Origin: Clostridia bacterium
Lineage (GTDB): Bacteria; Bacillota; Clostridia; Oscillospirales; Acutalibacteraceae
Reading direction: 5' to 3'
Assembly: GCA_017431035.1 (NCBI GenBank)
Contig: JAFRLW010000028.1
Location: 1-64,000 of the forward strand
DNA length: 64,000 nt
The notes below the pieces were generated by a model. The model had not been told where the DNA came from. It saw nothing but the letters and a program-made list of their open reading frames with translations, and made no database searches. The position numbers and the translations under genes were made by a program. Below are positions 1 through 8,330 of this stretch, in pieces (position 1 is the stretch's first letter; every line of letters starts with the position of its first letter).

Positions 1-81
1 ACGCTGCCGCTCAGCCTCAGCCTGTTCACGAGTCAGTTGCGGTTTAAGACTGTATTTAGAATTATTAACCGTTGTGGTTTT
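1..81 (-). other. Open frame continuing VanW gene past TAA
   Basis: Read on the minus strand in the same frame as the VanW gene, 27 sense codons follow its TAA without another stop and run to the window edge. They begin KTTTVNNSKYSLKP and then turn charged and hydrophilic (LTREQAEAERQR). VanW proteins usually end in a G5-like strand of the type 'tYrrv..nG.vvk...i..s.Y', which this tail would complete. It is therefore probably the original C terminus, separated by one nonsense codon. Readthrough or a sequencing error cannot be told apart here. Confidence 0.6.
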
Positions 82-1641
82 TTAGTTGCCGTTTAAGGTG
101 ACTCTTCTATATGTCCTGACGGTGAAGTATTCTCCCGGCACTCTGGCGGTAGTTTCGGTAAAGACTTCTACTTTATCGAAAAAATCTTTTTTCGATCCGT
201 AAATCTTGCAGGTCATTACCCTGCCGGACGCTCCGCAGGAAAGATACACGGGATATTTGCTTGTATTTTTGAGTTTGAGGTCAAGCGAGCGGTAGTCAAC
301 CGTAGCGTCAAAACCGGGTGAAGCGTAAGATGATTGCCAAGCGTGAGCGCTGCGTTCAACCACGCCGAGATTAGCATAAAGCGCCGCTACGTATATTGTC
401 GTACTCGCCTGACATATACCGCCGCCTACCGACTGAACAACGTATCCGCCACTATAAGCAGCTGCCGGAAGCCAACCTGCCGACTGGTCTTCACTGTTGC
501 CGGTGGTGGCGTTAAAGGACCAAACCTCGCCCGGCTCTATAACGGTGCCGTTACACATATTCATCGCCTTGGTCATATTTGCAGTGCCGTTGGCGTTGTT
601 GGTGCTGGTAGTGGAATGTGAGGATAGTTCCTGTATATTCTCGGTAAGTTCCGCCTTTTTTATAGTAGGCTCTTTGAACTTAACCTTTGCGGTAATTGTA
701 CTTTTTTCTTTTTGCTTTGCTATAACGTTTCCGATTTGTTTGAAAAAGTCATCTTTATCTAAATCATATCCCTTTTGTTCATCAAGGAATACTAGCCCTT
801 GCGCATCTGCCTTTTCTATAGTGGCATTTACGGGGTCTTTATGTATAACCTTGCCGACCTTTTCGGCAAGATCTTTTTGACATTTTGAAGATAGAGTAAC
901 AGCGCAGGTGTAGTTGCGTTTTTCCTTTTTTGCCTCGCCTTTCATAACACGGATACAGTATTCTTTTGCATCCTTGAGCGCCGAGCCGTTTATAGCGGAA
1001 TACTCAAAATCTTTCTTTTTAAGAACTATAGATTTATCTTCATATTTTACGGTAATCTCATAGTCTACCGAACTAACCTTCATTTGCGCCTCTATTTTTT
1101 TAGCCGCCTGTTCTTTTGTCAGTCCGCCGATATCAACACCGTTTACGGTTATACCGTCAAAATATCTGAAACTATCACCCTGATATAATCCTGTTGATGC
1201 CAAAAATCCCGGCATTTTCATTTCGCCGTTGCGCCAAAAATGAGAGAGTGTGAAAAATACTGCGACAAGTATGAGAAGCACCGCCGCTATTATGGAAATG
1301 GCTATAATGCGACCTTTTGTAAAGAAGCCTTTAATGGATTTTTTATCCTTTTTCTTGGTTGAAAAATCGGTCACGTCTACAGTGTCGACAGTGTTGACAT
1401 TTTCCTCAGTATCGTTTTTGCCGTAATCATCATCTTTTACAAAAGGATTATCCTCAACAGTCTCGGCAGCGGGTTCCTCTGTTTCTTCATAGGTATCGTC
1501 TATTACAAATCCGATTTCGGAATTATTAAAGTCGCTCTCTATATGGGCGGTTTCTTCCTCGACCTCTTCTTCATTATTTAACACAAACTGCGACTCGGAA
1601 AGTTCAGAGTTTTCTGTTTTTTTCTCATCACTATACGCCAT
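82..1641 (-). CDS. VanW family membrane-anchored protein (frame interrupted by TAA)
   Basis: 519 codons to the first stop. Residues 1-105 are acidic and cytoplasmic. Residues 111-133 form one membrane segment, so the rest lies outside the cell. Residues ~160-345 resemble the PG_binding_4 repeats that precede VanW domains (IGGLTKEQAAKKI). Residues ~350-500 are the VanW domain, with N.NGTANMT, PGEVWSFN and GGGICQASTTIY. VanW is common in Gram-positive envelopes and its biochemical role is unclear; the name comes from vancomycin clusters, but nothing here indicates resistance. The start has AGGAG upstream. The stop (82-84) is followed in frame by 27 more VanW-like codons, so the protein is probably a slightly truncated allele. 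Confidence 0.85.
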   Translation of the reverse strand: MAYSDEKKTENSELSESQFVLNNEEEVEEETAHIESDFNNSEIGFVIDDTYEETEEPAAETVEDNPFVKDDDYGKNDTEENVNTVDTVDVTDFSTKKKDKKSIKGFFTKGRIIAISIIAAVLLILVAVFFTLSHFWRNGEMKMPGFLASTGLYQGDSFRYFDGITVNGVDIGGLTKEQAAKKIEAQMKVSSVDYEITVKYEDKSIVLKKKDFEYSAINGSALKDAKEYCIRVMKGEAKKEKRNYTCAVTLSSKCQKDLAEKVGKVIHKDPVNATIEKADAQGLVFLDEQKGYDLDKDDFFKQIGNVIAKQKEKSTITAKVKFKEPTIKKAELTENIQELSSHSTTSTNNANGTANMTKAMNMCNGTVIEPGEVWSFNATTGNSEDQSAGWLPAAAYSGGYVVQSVGGGICQASTTIYVAALYANLGVVERSAHAWQSSYASPGFDATVDYRSLDLKLKNTSKYPVYLSCGASGRVMTCKIYGSKKDFFDKVEVFTETTARVPGEYFTVRTYRRVTLNGN

Positions 1642-1699
1642 ATTTTTTTCTCCTGACTTACAGATTTACTATATAACATAGATTTTTAATATACTGTTT

Positions 1700-2476
1700 T
1701 TATTGCTCGGTAAAAAACTTTACGGTTATAAGCCCCGAAAAAACGCCAAGCAAGAGGGTTATAGCTATAGAATAGGAACTCTCGTGCATAATAGCCGTTT
1801 GGTCAACGGCGAGTTTTATAATACGCGGCAGAGCGCTTATCACCGAAAACATAGACGCCAAAACTCCGTAAACTATCATTTTTTTCAGCGAAAAATCTTC
1901 CATATACCGATTGACTAAAAAAGCGTATTCAAGAAAAAAGAATATCAAAAAAGCATACGAAAGAATTGTGAACACGTTATCGGTGATTATCGTAATAGAA
2001 GAAGTGACCGCAAAAAAACGAACAAGTTTCACTATACAAAAGATGAGCGGCGCTATATAAGTTATAGGTATAATCTTCACTCTAAGCACGGCGCATACGG
2101 CAATGTAGAGGAAGAATACGGCGTTTAGTATTCCGGCAATTCTCACAACCGCCACCTGCCACGCAGGATAAACACCGGTGTATTTCATACTGAGCATATC
2201 TATAACAGATAAAACGGCAACAAAAAAGGCTATCACCGCACTTATTATGCCCGGCCCGGTATATTTTATTTCAGGTGTTTTGATATAAAGTACCGCCACC
2301 GCAACAAATATTATACAAAGCACGGACAAAAGGTTTAAGATTATACTCGGAACGTAAAAATCCGGATTTATAAAACCTGTTTTTCCGTCTATTGTATATA
2401 CTGTTGAGATTACACGAAATAACAGTCCCAAAAAGAGTAATGACGGGTATAACAGTTTTATTTTTTTATAATTCAT
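1700..2476 (-). CDS. Unknown multi-pass membrane protein
   Basis: 258 residues with about seven hydrophobic segments of 18-22 residues separated by short charged loops, and no soluble domain. I do not recognise a family. It lies 58 bp upstream of the VanW gene on the same strand and could be co-transcribed with it; on its other side it diverges from spoIID across an AT-rich 110-bp gap. Single charged residues between helices (VNRYMEDFSLKK) mark probable cytoplasmic loops. There are no conserved polar motifs suggesting a transporter or enzyme, so no function is assigned. Confidence 0.7.
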   Translation of the reverse strand: MNYKKIKLLYPSLLFLGLLFRVISTVYTIDGKTGFINPDFYVPSIILNLLSVLCIIFVAVAVLYIKTPEIKYTGPGIISAVIAFFVAVLSVIDMLSMKYTGVYPAWQVAVVRIAGILNAVFFLYIAVCAVLRVKIIPITYIAPLIFCIVKLVRFFAVTSSITIITDNVFTILSYAFLIFFFLEYAFLVNRYMEDFSLKKMIVYGVLASMFSVISALPRIIKLAVDQTAIMHESSYSIAITLLLGVFSGLITVKFFTEQ

Positions 2477-2592
2477 ATTATCTCCCGAAAACTTATAAGG
2501 TATTTTAATAAATAGTTATTCATAATATTAAAGTATATACATAGTTATTATATATAACTCTTCAAAAAAAATCAACAAAAAAGGTGAACATT

Positions 2593-3552
2593 TTGAAAAC
2601 AACTGTTATTTCGGTGATACTGTTATTATTACTGCTTCTTGTATCCCCTCTCTTTTTAATAAAGGACAAGGCGATAAGCACAATGTCGCCGGTGCTTGAT
2701 ATGAGTGTGAAAAGCGAAAGCGCAAAAAAGACTACCACCTTTAAGGTAAAGACCGAAAGCGGTATAAAAGAGGTAAATGCAAGGGATTATATTTTGGGTG
2801 TTTTGTGCAAAGAAGTGCCGCCGACCTATGAAAAAGAAGCGCTGAAAGCTCAGGCGGTAGCCGCATATACCTTTGCGCTGAATAGGCAAGTAAACGCTAA
2901 AGAGAATAACCTTGACTACGACCTTACAGACAGTCCGAAAACCGATCAGTGCTACGCCGATATAGAAAAAGAAAAGGAAAACTGGGGCGATAACGCCGAC
3001 CGATACTATAAAGCATACGCTACGGCAGTTGACGAGGTATTAGGCGAATATTTAGAATACGAGGGCGCTCCTGCGCTCACCCTTTATCACGCAATATCGC
3101 CGGGCGCTACAAACAACTCGAAAGACGTTTTTCAAAAGGAACTTCCATATCTTGTATCAGTTGATAGCGTGGGAGATAAGTTATCCCCAAGGTTTTTAAG
3201 CGAAGTAGATATAAACGAGCAAGAAGTAGCCGAAAAGTTAAAAGACCTTTGTGAAGTAAAGACGGGAACTAACGCTTTTTCCGATATAAACACCCTCTCT
3301 AACGGATTTGTAAAGAGTGTTAATATAAACGGAAAAACCGTTGAAGGACGAAAAATCGCCGCAGCGCTTTCCCTTAAAAGTGCGGCTTTTGAGGTGGAAT
3401 ACGGCGGCGGAAATTACCACTTCACCGTTAAAGGCAGCGGTCACGGAGTGGGTATGAGCGAGGAGGGCGCTTTATACCTTGCAAAACAAGGCAGTACTTA
3501 TAAGGAAATACTAAGTCACTATTACAAAGGATTAATATTAAAAAAGTCTTGA
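2593..3552 (+). CDS. spoIID: Stage II sporulation protein D (SpoIID/LytB domain)
   Basis: About 319 residues: an N-terminal membrane anchor (~2-20), then the SpoIID catalytic domain. Diagnostic motifs are EALKAQAVAAYTFAL, which carries the catalytic Glu, and C-terminal GSGHGVGMSEEGA. SpoIID is a membrane-bound lytic transglycosylase that works with SpoIIM and SpoIIP in engulfment. I chose the TTG at 2593 because AAGGTG (2581-2586) lies six bases before it; a GTG at 2584 would fall inside that site. The usual 'SCGGxT' region is replaced by SPGATNNSKDVF. The stop TGA (3550-3552) overlaps the -35 box of the next promoter. Confidence 0.88.
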   Translation: MKTTVISVILLLLLLLVSPLFLIKDKAISTMSPVLDMSVKSESAKKTTTFKVKTESGIKEVNARDYILGVLCKEVPPTYEKEALKAQAVAAYTFALNRQVNAKENNLDYDLTDSPKTDQCYADIEKEKENWGDNADRYYKAYATAVDEVLGEYLEYEGAPALTLYHAISPGATNNSKDVFQKELPYLVSVDSVGDKLSPRFLSEVDINEQEVAEKLKDLCEVKTGTNAFSDINTLSNGFVKSVNINGKTVEGRKIAAALSLKSAAFEVEYGGGNYHFTVKGSGHGVGMSEEGALYLAKQGSTYKEILSHYYKGLILKKS

Positions 3553-3577
3553 CAAAAGTGATTTGTTATTATATAAT
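3549..3577 (+). promoter_or_regulatory. Sigma-A-type promoter of rplJL
   Basis: TTGACA (3549-3554), a 17-bp spacer, and TATAAT (3572-3577): both hexamers match consensus. The -35 box overlaps the spoIID stop codon. Transcription would begin around 3584-3590, just at the L10 leader. Confidence 0.9.
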
Positions 3578-3588
3578 ACTTTAGCATC

Positions 3589-3714
3589 AAACCAAAGACA
3601 GTAGGTGGCATTTGCCGTAAGTTTTACGCCTACCGAGGTGAAGCGATAAATATTATATGATATTTTTGTATAGTTTTTTTCGTGTCCACCTATAGTTTGG
3701 TGGACACTTTTTTT
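3589..3714 (+). promoter_or_regulatory. Ribosomal protein L10 leader
   Basis: The stretch AACCAAAGACAGTAGGTGGC ... CCTACCGAGGTGAAGCG (3590-3646) matches the remembered core of the Firmicute L10 leader, which binds L10(L12)4. GTAGG...CCTAC forms the closing stem. It is followed by an attenuator hairpin and then rplJ. Excess L10 binding the leader would be expected to favour termination, giving autoregulation. The family assignment is from pattern and position, not from a covariance search. Confidence 0.82.
3682..3714 (+). terminator. Attenuator terminator in the L10 leader
   Basis: Perfect 9-bp stem GTGTCCACC/GGTGGACAC (3682-3690 with 3699-3707), loop TATAGTTT, then seven T. It sits between promoter and rplJ, so it can only act as a conditional terminator. 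Confidence 0.9.
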
Positions 3715-3746
3715 AGGCTTTGTAAGTCAATCGGAGGTGAAACACA

Positions 3747-4256
3747 TTGCCAAACGCAAAAGTTTTAGCGCAAAAACAACAAATTGTTGAAGATCTTAAG
3801 AGTAAACTTTCATCCGCTATCACCGGCGTAGTTGTAGACTACAAAGGTATTTCGGTTGCTGATGATACTGCGCTCAGAAAAGAGCTTCGAGAAAACGGTG
3901 TTAACTATTTCGTTGTTAAAAACACTTTGCTCAGCCGTGCTGTTGAGGGTACCGACCTTGAAGGTATGAAAGAGGTACTTGAGGGCACAACCGCTATAGC
4001 AATTTCCGAAACTGATTACACCGCTGCGGCAAGAATTCTTTGCAAGTACGCAAGCGCTCACGATAACTTTACGGTTAAGTCCGGTTTCCTTGACGGAAAA
4101 CTTATTGACCTTTCCACTATCGAGCAACTTGCCAAACTTCCCACAAGAGAAGTTCTCCTTGCTACTGTTCTTTCTGCATTCCAGGCGCCCATTTCGGCGT
4201 TCGCACGTGCGGTACAGGCTATCGTTGATAAAAACGGTGAGGCTGCCGCTGAATAA
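3747..4256 (+). CDS. rplJ: 50S ribosomal protein L10
   Basis: 169 residues with the typical start (AKVLAQKQQIVEDL), the VVDYKGISVAD region and a C-terminal helix that binds L7/L12 dimers. It forms the base of the ribosomal stalk. The start is a TTG preceded by GGAGGTG at 3733-3739. Upstream is an L10 leader, downstream is rplL after a 44-bp gap with its own GGAGG. In most Firmicutes rplKA precedes and rpoBC follows this pair; here neither is adjacent. Confidence 0.96.
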   Translation: MPNAKVLAQKQQIVEDLKSKLSSAITGVVVDYKGISVADDTALRKELRENGVNYFVVKNTLLSRAVEGTDLEGMKEVLEGTTAIAISETDYTAAARILCKYASAHDNFTVKSGFLDGKLIDLSTIEQLAKLPTREVLLATVLSAFQAPISAFARAVQAIVDKNGEAAAE

Positions 4257-4300
4257 TTATTAAAAACTATTAAACTTAAAAATTTTGGAGGAAAATTAAA

Positions 4301-4678
4301 ATGGCATCTGAAAAGATCACTTCTATGATAGAAGAATTAAAAACTCTTACAGTTCTTGAACTTTCTGAACTCGTAAAGGCTGTTGAAGAAGAATTCGGCG
4401 TATCTGCTGCTGCCGCTGTTGCGGTTGCCGCTCCTGCTGCCGGTGAAGGCGCTGCTGCTGAGGAAAAATCTGAATTTGACGTTATCCTCGCTGCTGCCGG
4501 CGCTGAGAAAATCAAGGTTATTAAGGCTGTTCGTGAGATCACAGGTCTCGGCCTTGCTGACGCTAAAGCTCTTGTTGACGGCGCTCCGAAGCCGATCAAA
4601 GAGGCTGCAAGCAAAGAAGACGCTGAACAAATCAAGGCTAAACTTGAAGAAGTTGGCGCAACTGTTGAACTTAAGTAA
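4301..4678 (+). CDS. rplL: 50S ribosomal protein L7/L12
   Basis: 125 residues: the N-terminal dimerisation domain (~1-35), an Ala/Pro/Gly-rich hinge (~38-52), then the C-terminal domain that contacts translation factors ([32 protein letters not shown]). Codon use is strongly biased, as expected for the most abundant ribosomal protein. A strong factor-independent terminator follows, so the transcript ends here and rpoB is not downstream. Confidence 0.97.
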   Translation: MASEKITSMIEELKTLTVLELSELVKAVEEEFGVSAAAAVAVAAPAAGEGAAAEEKSEFDVILAAAGAEKIKVIKAVREITGLGLADAKALVDGAPKPIKEAASKEDAEQIKAKLEEVGATVELK

Positions 4679-4696
4679 TTTTAAGTTTATAAGCCA

Positions 4697-4735
4697 AAAC
4701 GGACTGAAGAATACTTCAGTCCGTTTCTTTTTTTG
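4697..4735 (+). terminator. Terminator of rplJL
   Basis: 13-bp perfect stem AAACGGACTGAAG/CTTCAGTCCGTTT (4697-4709 with 4714-4726), AATA loop, then CTTTTTTTT. It lies in the convergent gap between rplL and the glycosidase gene. Confidence 0.93.
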
Positions 4736-4760
4736 CTTAAAGCCTGACAGCAGGATAATT

Positions 4761-5930
4761 TTATTTTTCGGCTTTAAGCTCTTTTTTTATATTATCACGT
4801 ATTTTCTTTAATCTTTCATCCGATGAAAAAAGTGACGAATAGGAATAAAAAACCTGACCGCTCACCTTTTCATCCGCAAGACATATGGCGGTTTGTTTTT
4901 TCAGGACGTCGTCACGTGTTTGCCATTCGTCCCCGTCCGCCTTTGTGGGTGTAAATATTTTATAAACTCCAAGACCTACAACAAGTTTTACGTCTTTTGT
5001 CGCAAGAGTTTTCCACTCGTTCAGAATATTCTCAAAGCAAAACCTTTTATCTATGTACGAAAAACCGAAATAAAGTTGAGGGATTATATAATCAACGCAG
5101 TTTTCCCTGCACCAAAGGTCAATATCGGCGTAAAGGGTTTCGTAGTTTTTTTGTTTATCGGCGGCAGGAGAAACGCTGAATATTATATCTTTATTTATAA
5201 ACTTTATCGCCGTATAGGCACTGCTTACAAGGGCGTTTACGTTAGCACGGCGAAAATCGGCAAGGGACAACGGATACTCGGTTGCGCTTTTATATAAATC
5301 ATAGGATTTTTCATCAAAGGTTTCATCGGTGGTGGGATAAAAATAATCGTCAAAGTGGATACCGTCTATTTGATAACCTAAACATAGTTCTCTTATCCCG
5401 TTTATAACCATAAGTCTTGTGTCGTTACTTGCAGGGTTTAAGTAGATACCGCCGTCGGTCAATAAAACATTTATATCGTTTGTTTCTTTTTCGTCGTTTA
5501 ACCATTTATATGCCGGGCTGTCCTCTTTAAGAAGGGCCGTATCGTTTGTTCCGGTTTTGACTCTGTAAGGATTTATCCAGGCGTGTAACCTTATGGATTT
5601 TGCGTGACAAATATCTATTGCGGTTTTCAAAATATCTTCCGACGTATCATACCTTTTACCGTAGATTTCGGAATTATATATTGCGTCACAAAAAGGTACT
5701 GTATGTAAAAAAATATCGGTTATGCCAAAATCCATACAGTTTGAAACCACGTTTGAAAACTCGCCGTAAAAATTGCCTGAACTCACCATTTTATCAAGTT
5801 CTATATATGATATCCAAACCCCGTTAAGATAGGTGTTTTGTCGCACTTTTTGCGGTTCCGATTTGTCACTCTTACCGCAACCGCAAAAAAGAACTGACAA
5901 AATGACCAAACCTATGATTATTCTTTTCAA
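4761..5930 (-). CDS. GHL10-type (DUF187) glycoside hydrolase lipoprotein
   Basis: 389 residues. The N terminus is a lipoprotein signal (hydrophobic stretch then Cys 18 in LFCGCGKS), so the enzyme should be anchored outside the membrane. The rest is a TIM-barrel of the family-10-like glycosylhydrolase group (PF02638 type): LNGVWISYIELD, RLHAWINPYR, YLNPASNDTR and GYQIDGIHFDDYFYP, whose acidic cluster is probably catalytic. The substrate is unknown; relatives are linked to cell-surface polysaccharide. The start is a TTG one base after the stop of the capsid-cassette gene 5932-7983, with no clear ribosome binding site, so translation is probably coupled. Its membership of the cassette is inferred from that spacing only. 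Confidence 0.85.
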   Translation of the reverse strand: MKRIIIGLVILSVLFCGCGKSDKSEPQKVRQNTYLNGVWISYIELDKMVSSGNFYGEFSNVVSNCMDFGITDIFLHTVPFCDAIYNSEIYGKRYDTSEDILKTAIDICHAKSIRLHAWINPYRVKTGTNDTALLKEDSPAYKWLNDEKETNDINVLLTDGGIYLNPASNDTRLMVINGIRELCLGYQIDGIHFDDYFYPTTDETFDEKSYDLYKSATEYPLSLADFRRANVNALVSSAYTAIKFINKDIIFSVSPAADKQKNYETLYADIDLWCRENCVDYIIPQLYFGFSYIDKRFCFENILNEWKTLATKDVKLVVGLGVYKIFTPTKADGDEWQTRDDVLKKQTAICLADEKVSGQVFYSYSSLFSSDERLKKIRDNIKKELKAEK

Positions 5931-5931
5931 T

Positions 5932-7983
5932 TTATACCACCGCTTTATGATTTATACTTATTTTTTTAAGGCAAAAATCACCTTTTGATTTAAGGGCAAT
6001 TTTTATGTTGTCAAATCCGTCCGGTGTAAGAGGCGGATTTATTCTTAATGTGTCTTTGACGTTATGTATATGTTTTTTGAAGATTTTATTGTCTATTTGA
6101 ACATATACGTCAAGCAAATCCGACGTGAGATTTAGTTTAATTTGCGACAAAATACTCTTTGTGTCTGAAAGGTTATGCGTATGAGTTTCAAAATAGGTCT
6201 CTATCTCTTTTTCGGCGGGGTTGTTATTAGAGTCAAAAATCCTATCGCACTTATCTTCCGTAAAATGAAACAAACATGGAGTTTTATCGGTCTCATTTTC
6301 GGTGCAAATCATTATCTCTTCAATGTTTTTGACGCCGCTTATTTTATCTATGGGGAGTCGCCATACATACCAAGATACCGAGTTCATATTTTTAGCGCCG
6401 TATCTTGTAGCATAGCCCATATTTGTTATATGACAGTCGGCAACAAATACATACTCTCCGCAAAACAGGTAGTAGTATCCGTCCCTCACTGTAGCGTAGG
6501 GCTTTTTTCCGCCGCTAAGCGCTTTTTTAATCAAATGGTCTACCTTTTCTGAAATGGTAAATATATTCTTTTCGCTTCCGTAGGTTGTCGCTTCAAGTGT
6601 ATATATCTTTTTATCGTTACCCATCCAAACAAGTTGTCCCGTGCTGGACGCTACGGTATCTCCGCTTAAAGCGCCTGTTTTAGTGCTTATACTTTCGTTC
6701 CAAAGATTTTCGGTTTTGAAACGAACGTTTTTCTCGGGCGAGAAAAAATCAACCTCGTTATATGCATTTGTTGTGTTGACCTTGTAGGTTTCGCCCTCTT
6801 TGAAGATTATCAGTTTGTTGTTTTGATACCCGGAGCCTTTTATAGCCTCGGTGTCCGAACCGACAAGAGTTTTCATACTCTCGGGGAAGTAGAGCGGATT
6901 TGTCACCTTGCTAGAGAAAACACAATTCGGTTTAAGATCGGTTCCGTAAAAATATAATCTTGAGTTAAAAGAAACAACGTGTTTGCAACTGAGTATCGGG
7001 TCCGGGTCGATAAGGTCTCGTTTTACTGCGGTCACAACTATATTGTTTTCGGGATAAACCTGCGTATAGAGTATGGGGCTCGGTTTGTCGTCTTTTACAA
7101 AGGAAATCGAGCCTGATATTTCGTTGAAAATCGCAGTATAAGTTCTTCCTCTGCTTGTAACGCTTACCGGACCTATTTTGGTAAAATCAAAGTTCAACAC
7201 TTCATCGTATGAAATATATACCTTGATGTTTGCGGGGACAAAATCATAATATGAGAAAGGCATTTCAAAATAACTTGAAAAACTATCCGCACTGAAATAA
7301 CACTTTACATAAGGGCAAATCATATTGACCTTTTCCGGTGAGGAGGGTTCTTTTGTCGTTCTATTATAATACCTCTCCGACTCAAGATAATTTTCTCCTC
7401 TGCCGTTTATAAGCAAGGTGGGAATATACAGTTCATCCTCTGCAAACTCGTGCCACGCCTCGTTTGTTGTACCGGTTGCCTCAAAAACGGCATAAACCTT
7501 TCTTCCGGTATTTGTCGTATATCCTACAAAGGCGTATATACCAAGCCCCAGTGTTTTTGTTCCGGTAAAGAACACCGACGAAACAGGTGTGTAATCGGTA
7601 TCTTCCTGGTGCTTTTCGTCAAGGGATTTTACAATATCTCCGGTGTTCAAAATATTATCGCCGGAGGATATCAGATAGGTGCATATTTTGTTGTGGTTAC
7701 CGTCTTCAACCGAGGAGTGATAGCCGACGTTATATTTAAGCCCGTCGACAAAATAAACCGTTTCGGTTATTCTAAAGGGCATATTTCCGCCGACTTTATT
7801 TCGTGTGGAAAAGTTTTCGCAAACTCTTAAAGCTTTTCTTGTAACAAGTGAGTTTTCTTTTGAAATAAGGTTTTCGCTTGTCTTATAATTGTTTTTATTG
7901 TTAAAAGCCTCCCCTATTCCGCCCGAAAAATCACTTTGCAAAAAGGTTTTTGTGTTCTCTTTTTTTATACTTTCCCACTTCAT
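5932..7983 (-). CDS. Phage nozzle/tail-tube-B-like structural protein
   Basis: 683 residues, rich in beta-strand and aromatic residues, with no signal or membrane segment. The region ~340-400 (CKHVVSFNSRLYFYGTDLK..., SSKVTNPLYFPES) resembles the 'found-it-on-the-capsid' beta-propeller pattern of podovirus nozzle proteins such as T7 gp12 and P22 gp10 ('rvFrnRlf.yG...n.v..S...nP..f'). Such proteins plug the portal exit. Its start overlaps the preceding connector gene by 4 nt (ATGA), and it follows portal and connector in order, which supports the role. The assignment is by pattern and position, not by search. Confidence 0.6.
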   Translation of the reverse strand: MKWESIKKENTKTFLQSDFSGGIGEAFNNKNNYKTSENLISKENSLVTRKALRVCENFSTRNKVGGNMPFRITETVYFVDGLKYNVGYHSSVEDGNHNKICTYLISSGDNILNTGDIVKSLDEKHQEDTDYTPVSSVFFTGTKTLGLGIYAFVGYTTNTGRKVYAVFEATGTTNEAWHEFAEDELYIPTLLINGRGENYLESERYYNRTTKEPSSPEKVNMICPYVKCYFSADSFSSYFEMPFSYYDFVPANIKVYISYDEVLNFDFTKIGPVSVTSRGRTYTAIFNEISGSISFVKDDKPSPILYTQVYPENNIVVTAVKRDLIDPDPILSCKHVVSFNSRLYFYGTDLKPNCVFSSKVTNPLYFPESMKTLVGSDTEAIKGSGYQNNKLIIFKEGETYKVNTTNAYNEVDFFSPEKNVRFKTENLWNESISTKTGALSGDTVASSTGQLVWMGNDKKIYTLEATTYGSEKNIFTISEKVDHLIKKALSGGKKPYATVRDGYYYLFCGEYVFVADCHITNMGYATRYGAKNMNSVSWYVWRLPIDKISGVKNIEEIMICTENETDKTPCLFHFTEDKCDRIFDSNNNPAEKEIETYFETHTHNLSDTKSILSQIKLNLTSDLLDVYVQIDNKIFKKHIHNVKDTLRINPPLTPDGFDNIKIALKSKGDFCLKKISINHKAVV

Positions 7984-8330
7984 ACCGTTTCTCCCAGTAC
8001 AAAGGGCACCCTGTTTTTAACCCTTTCGATTTTGCATTTGATAGCGGCTCTTCTCTTGTTGTAACACTCGGTCAAATACCTGTTTTTCTCAACTAGTCCG
8101 AAAGCGGCGGACAAAACCATAGCAACCCCGTAAACAAAGGCGGAGAGTTCGCTCTTTTTAAGGGGTATTTCGTCAAACAAGCGCTCTGCTTTGAAATCAC
8201 CGAAAAGGTCGGAACCAATATCGTTAATGGCACCGAGAGCGATATTCGGAATACTTTCCTTTATGCCGCTTTCCATACCCGACGTATCAAGCAGTACAAG
8301 AGCGCTTTTCAGTATTTCGTTTCCTCTCAT
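7980..8330 (-). CDS. Putative head-tail connector (gp4/gp11-like)
   Basis: 116 residues, mostly helical, with an opening that fits phage connector/adaptor proteins (NEILKSALVLLDTSG) and a basic C terminus (NKRRAAIKCKIERVKNR). It sits between portal and nozzle-like gene, overlapping both: TAATG with the portal stop and ATGA with the next start. In short-tailed phages this slot holds the adaptor ring below the portal (P22 gp4, T7 gp11). No diagnostic motif is visible, so the function is inferred from position, size and predicted fold. Confidence 0.5.
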   Translation of the reverse strand: MRGNEILKSALVLLDTSGMESGIKESIPNIALGAINDIGSDLFGDFKAERLFDEIPLKKSELSAFVYGVAMVLSAAFGLVEKNRYLTECYNKRRAAIKCKIERVKNRVPFVLGETV

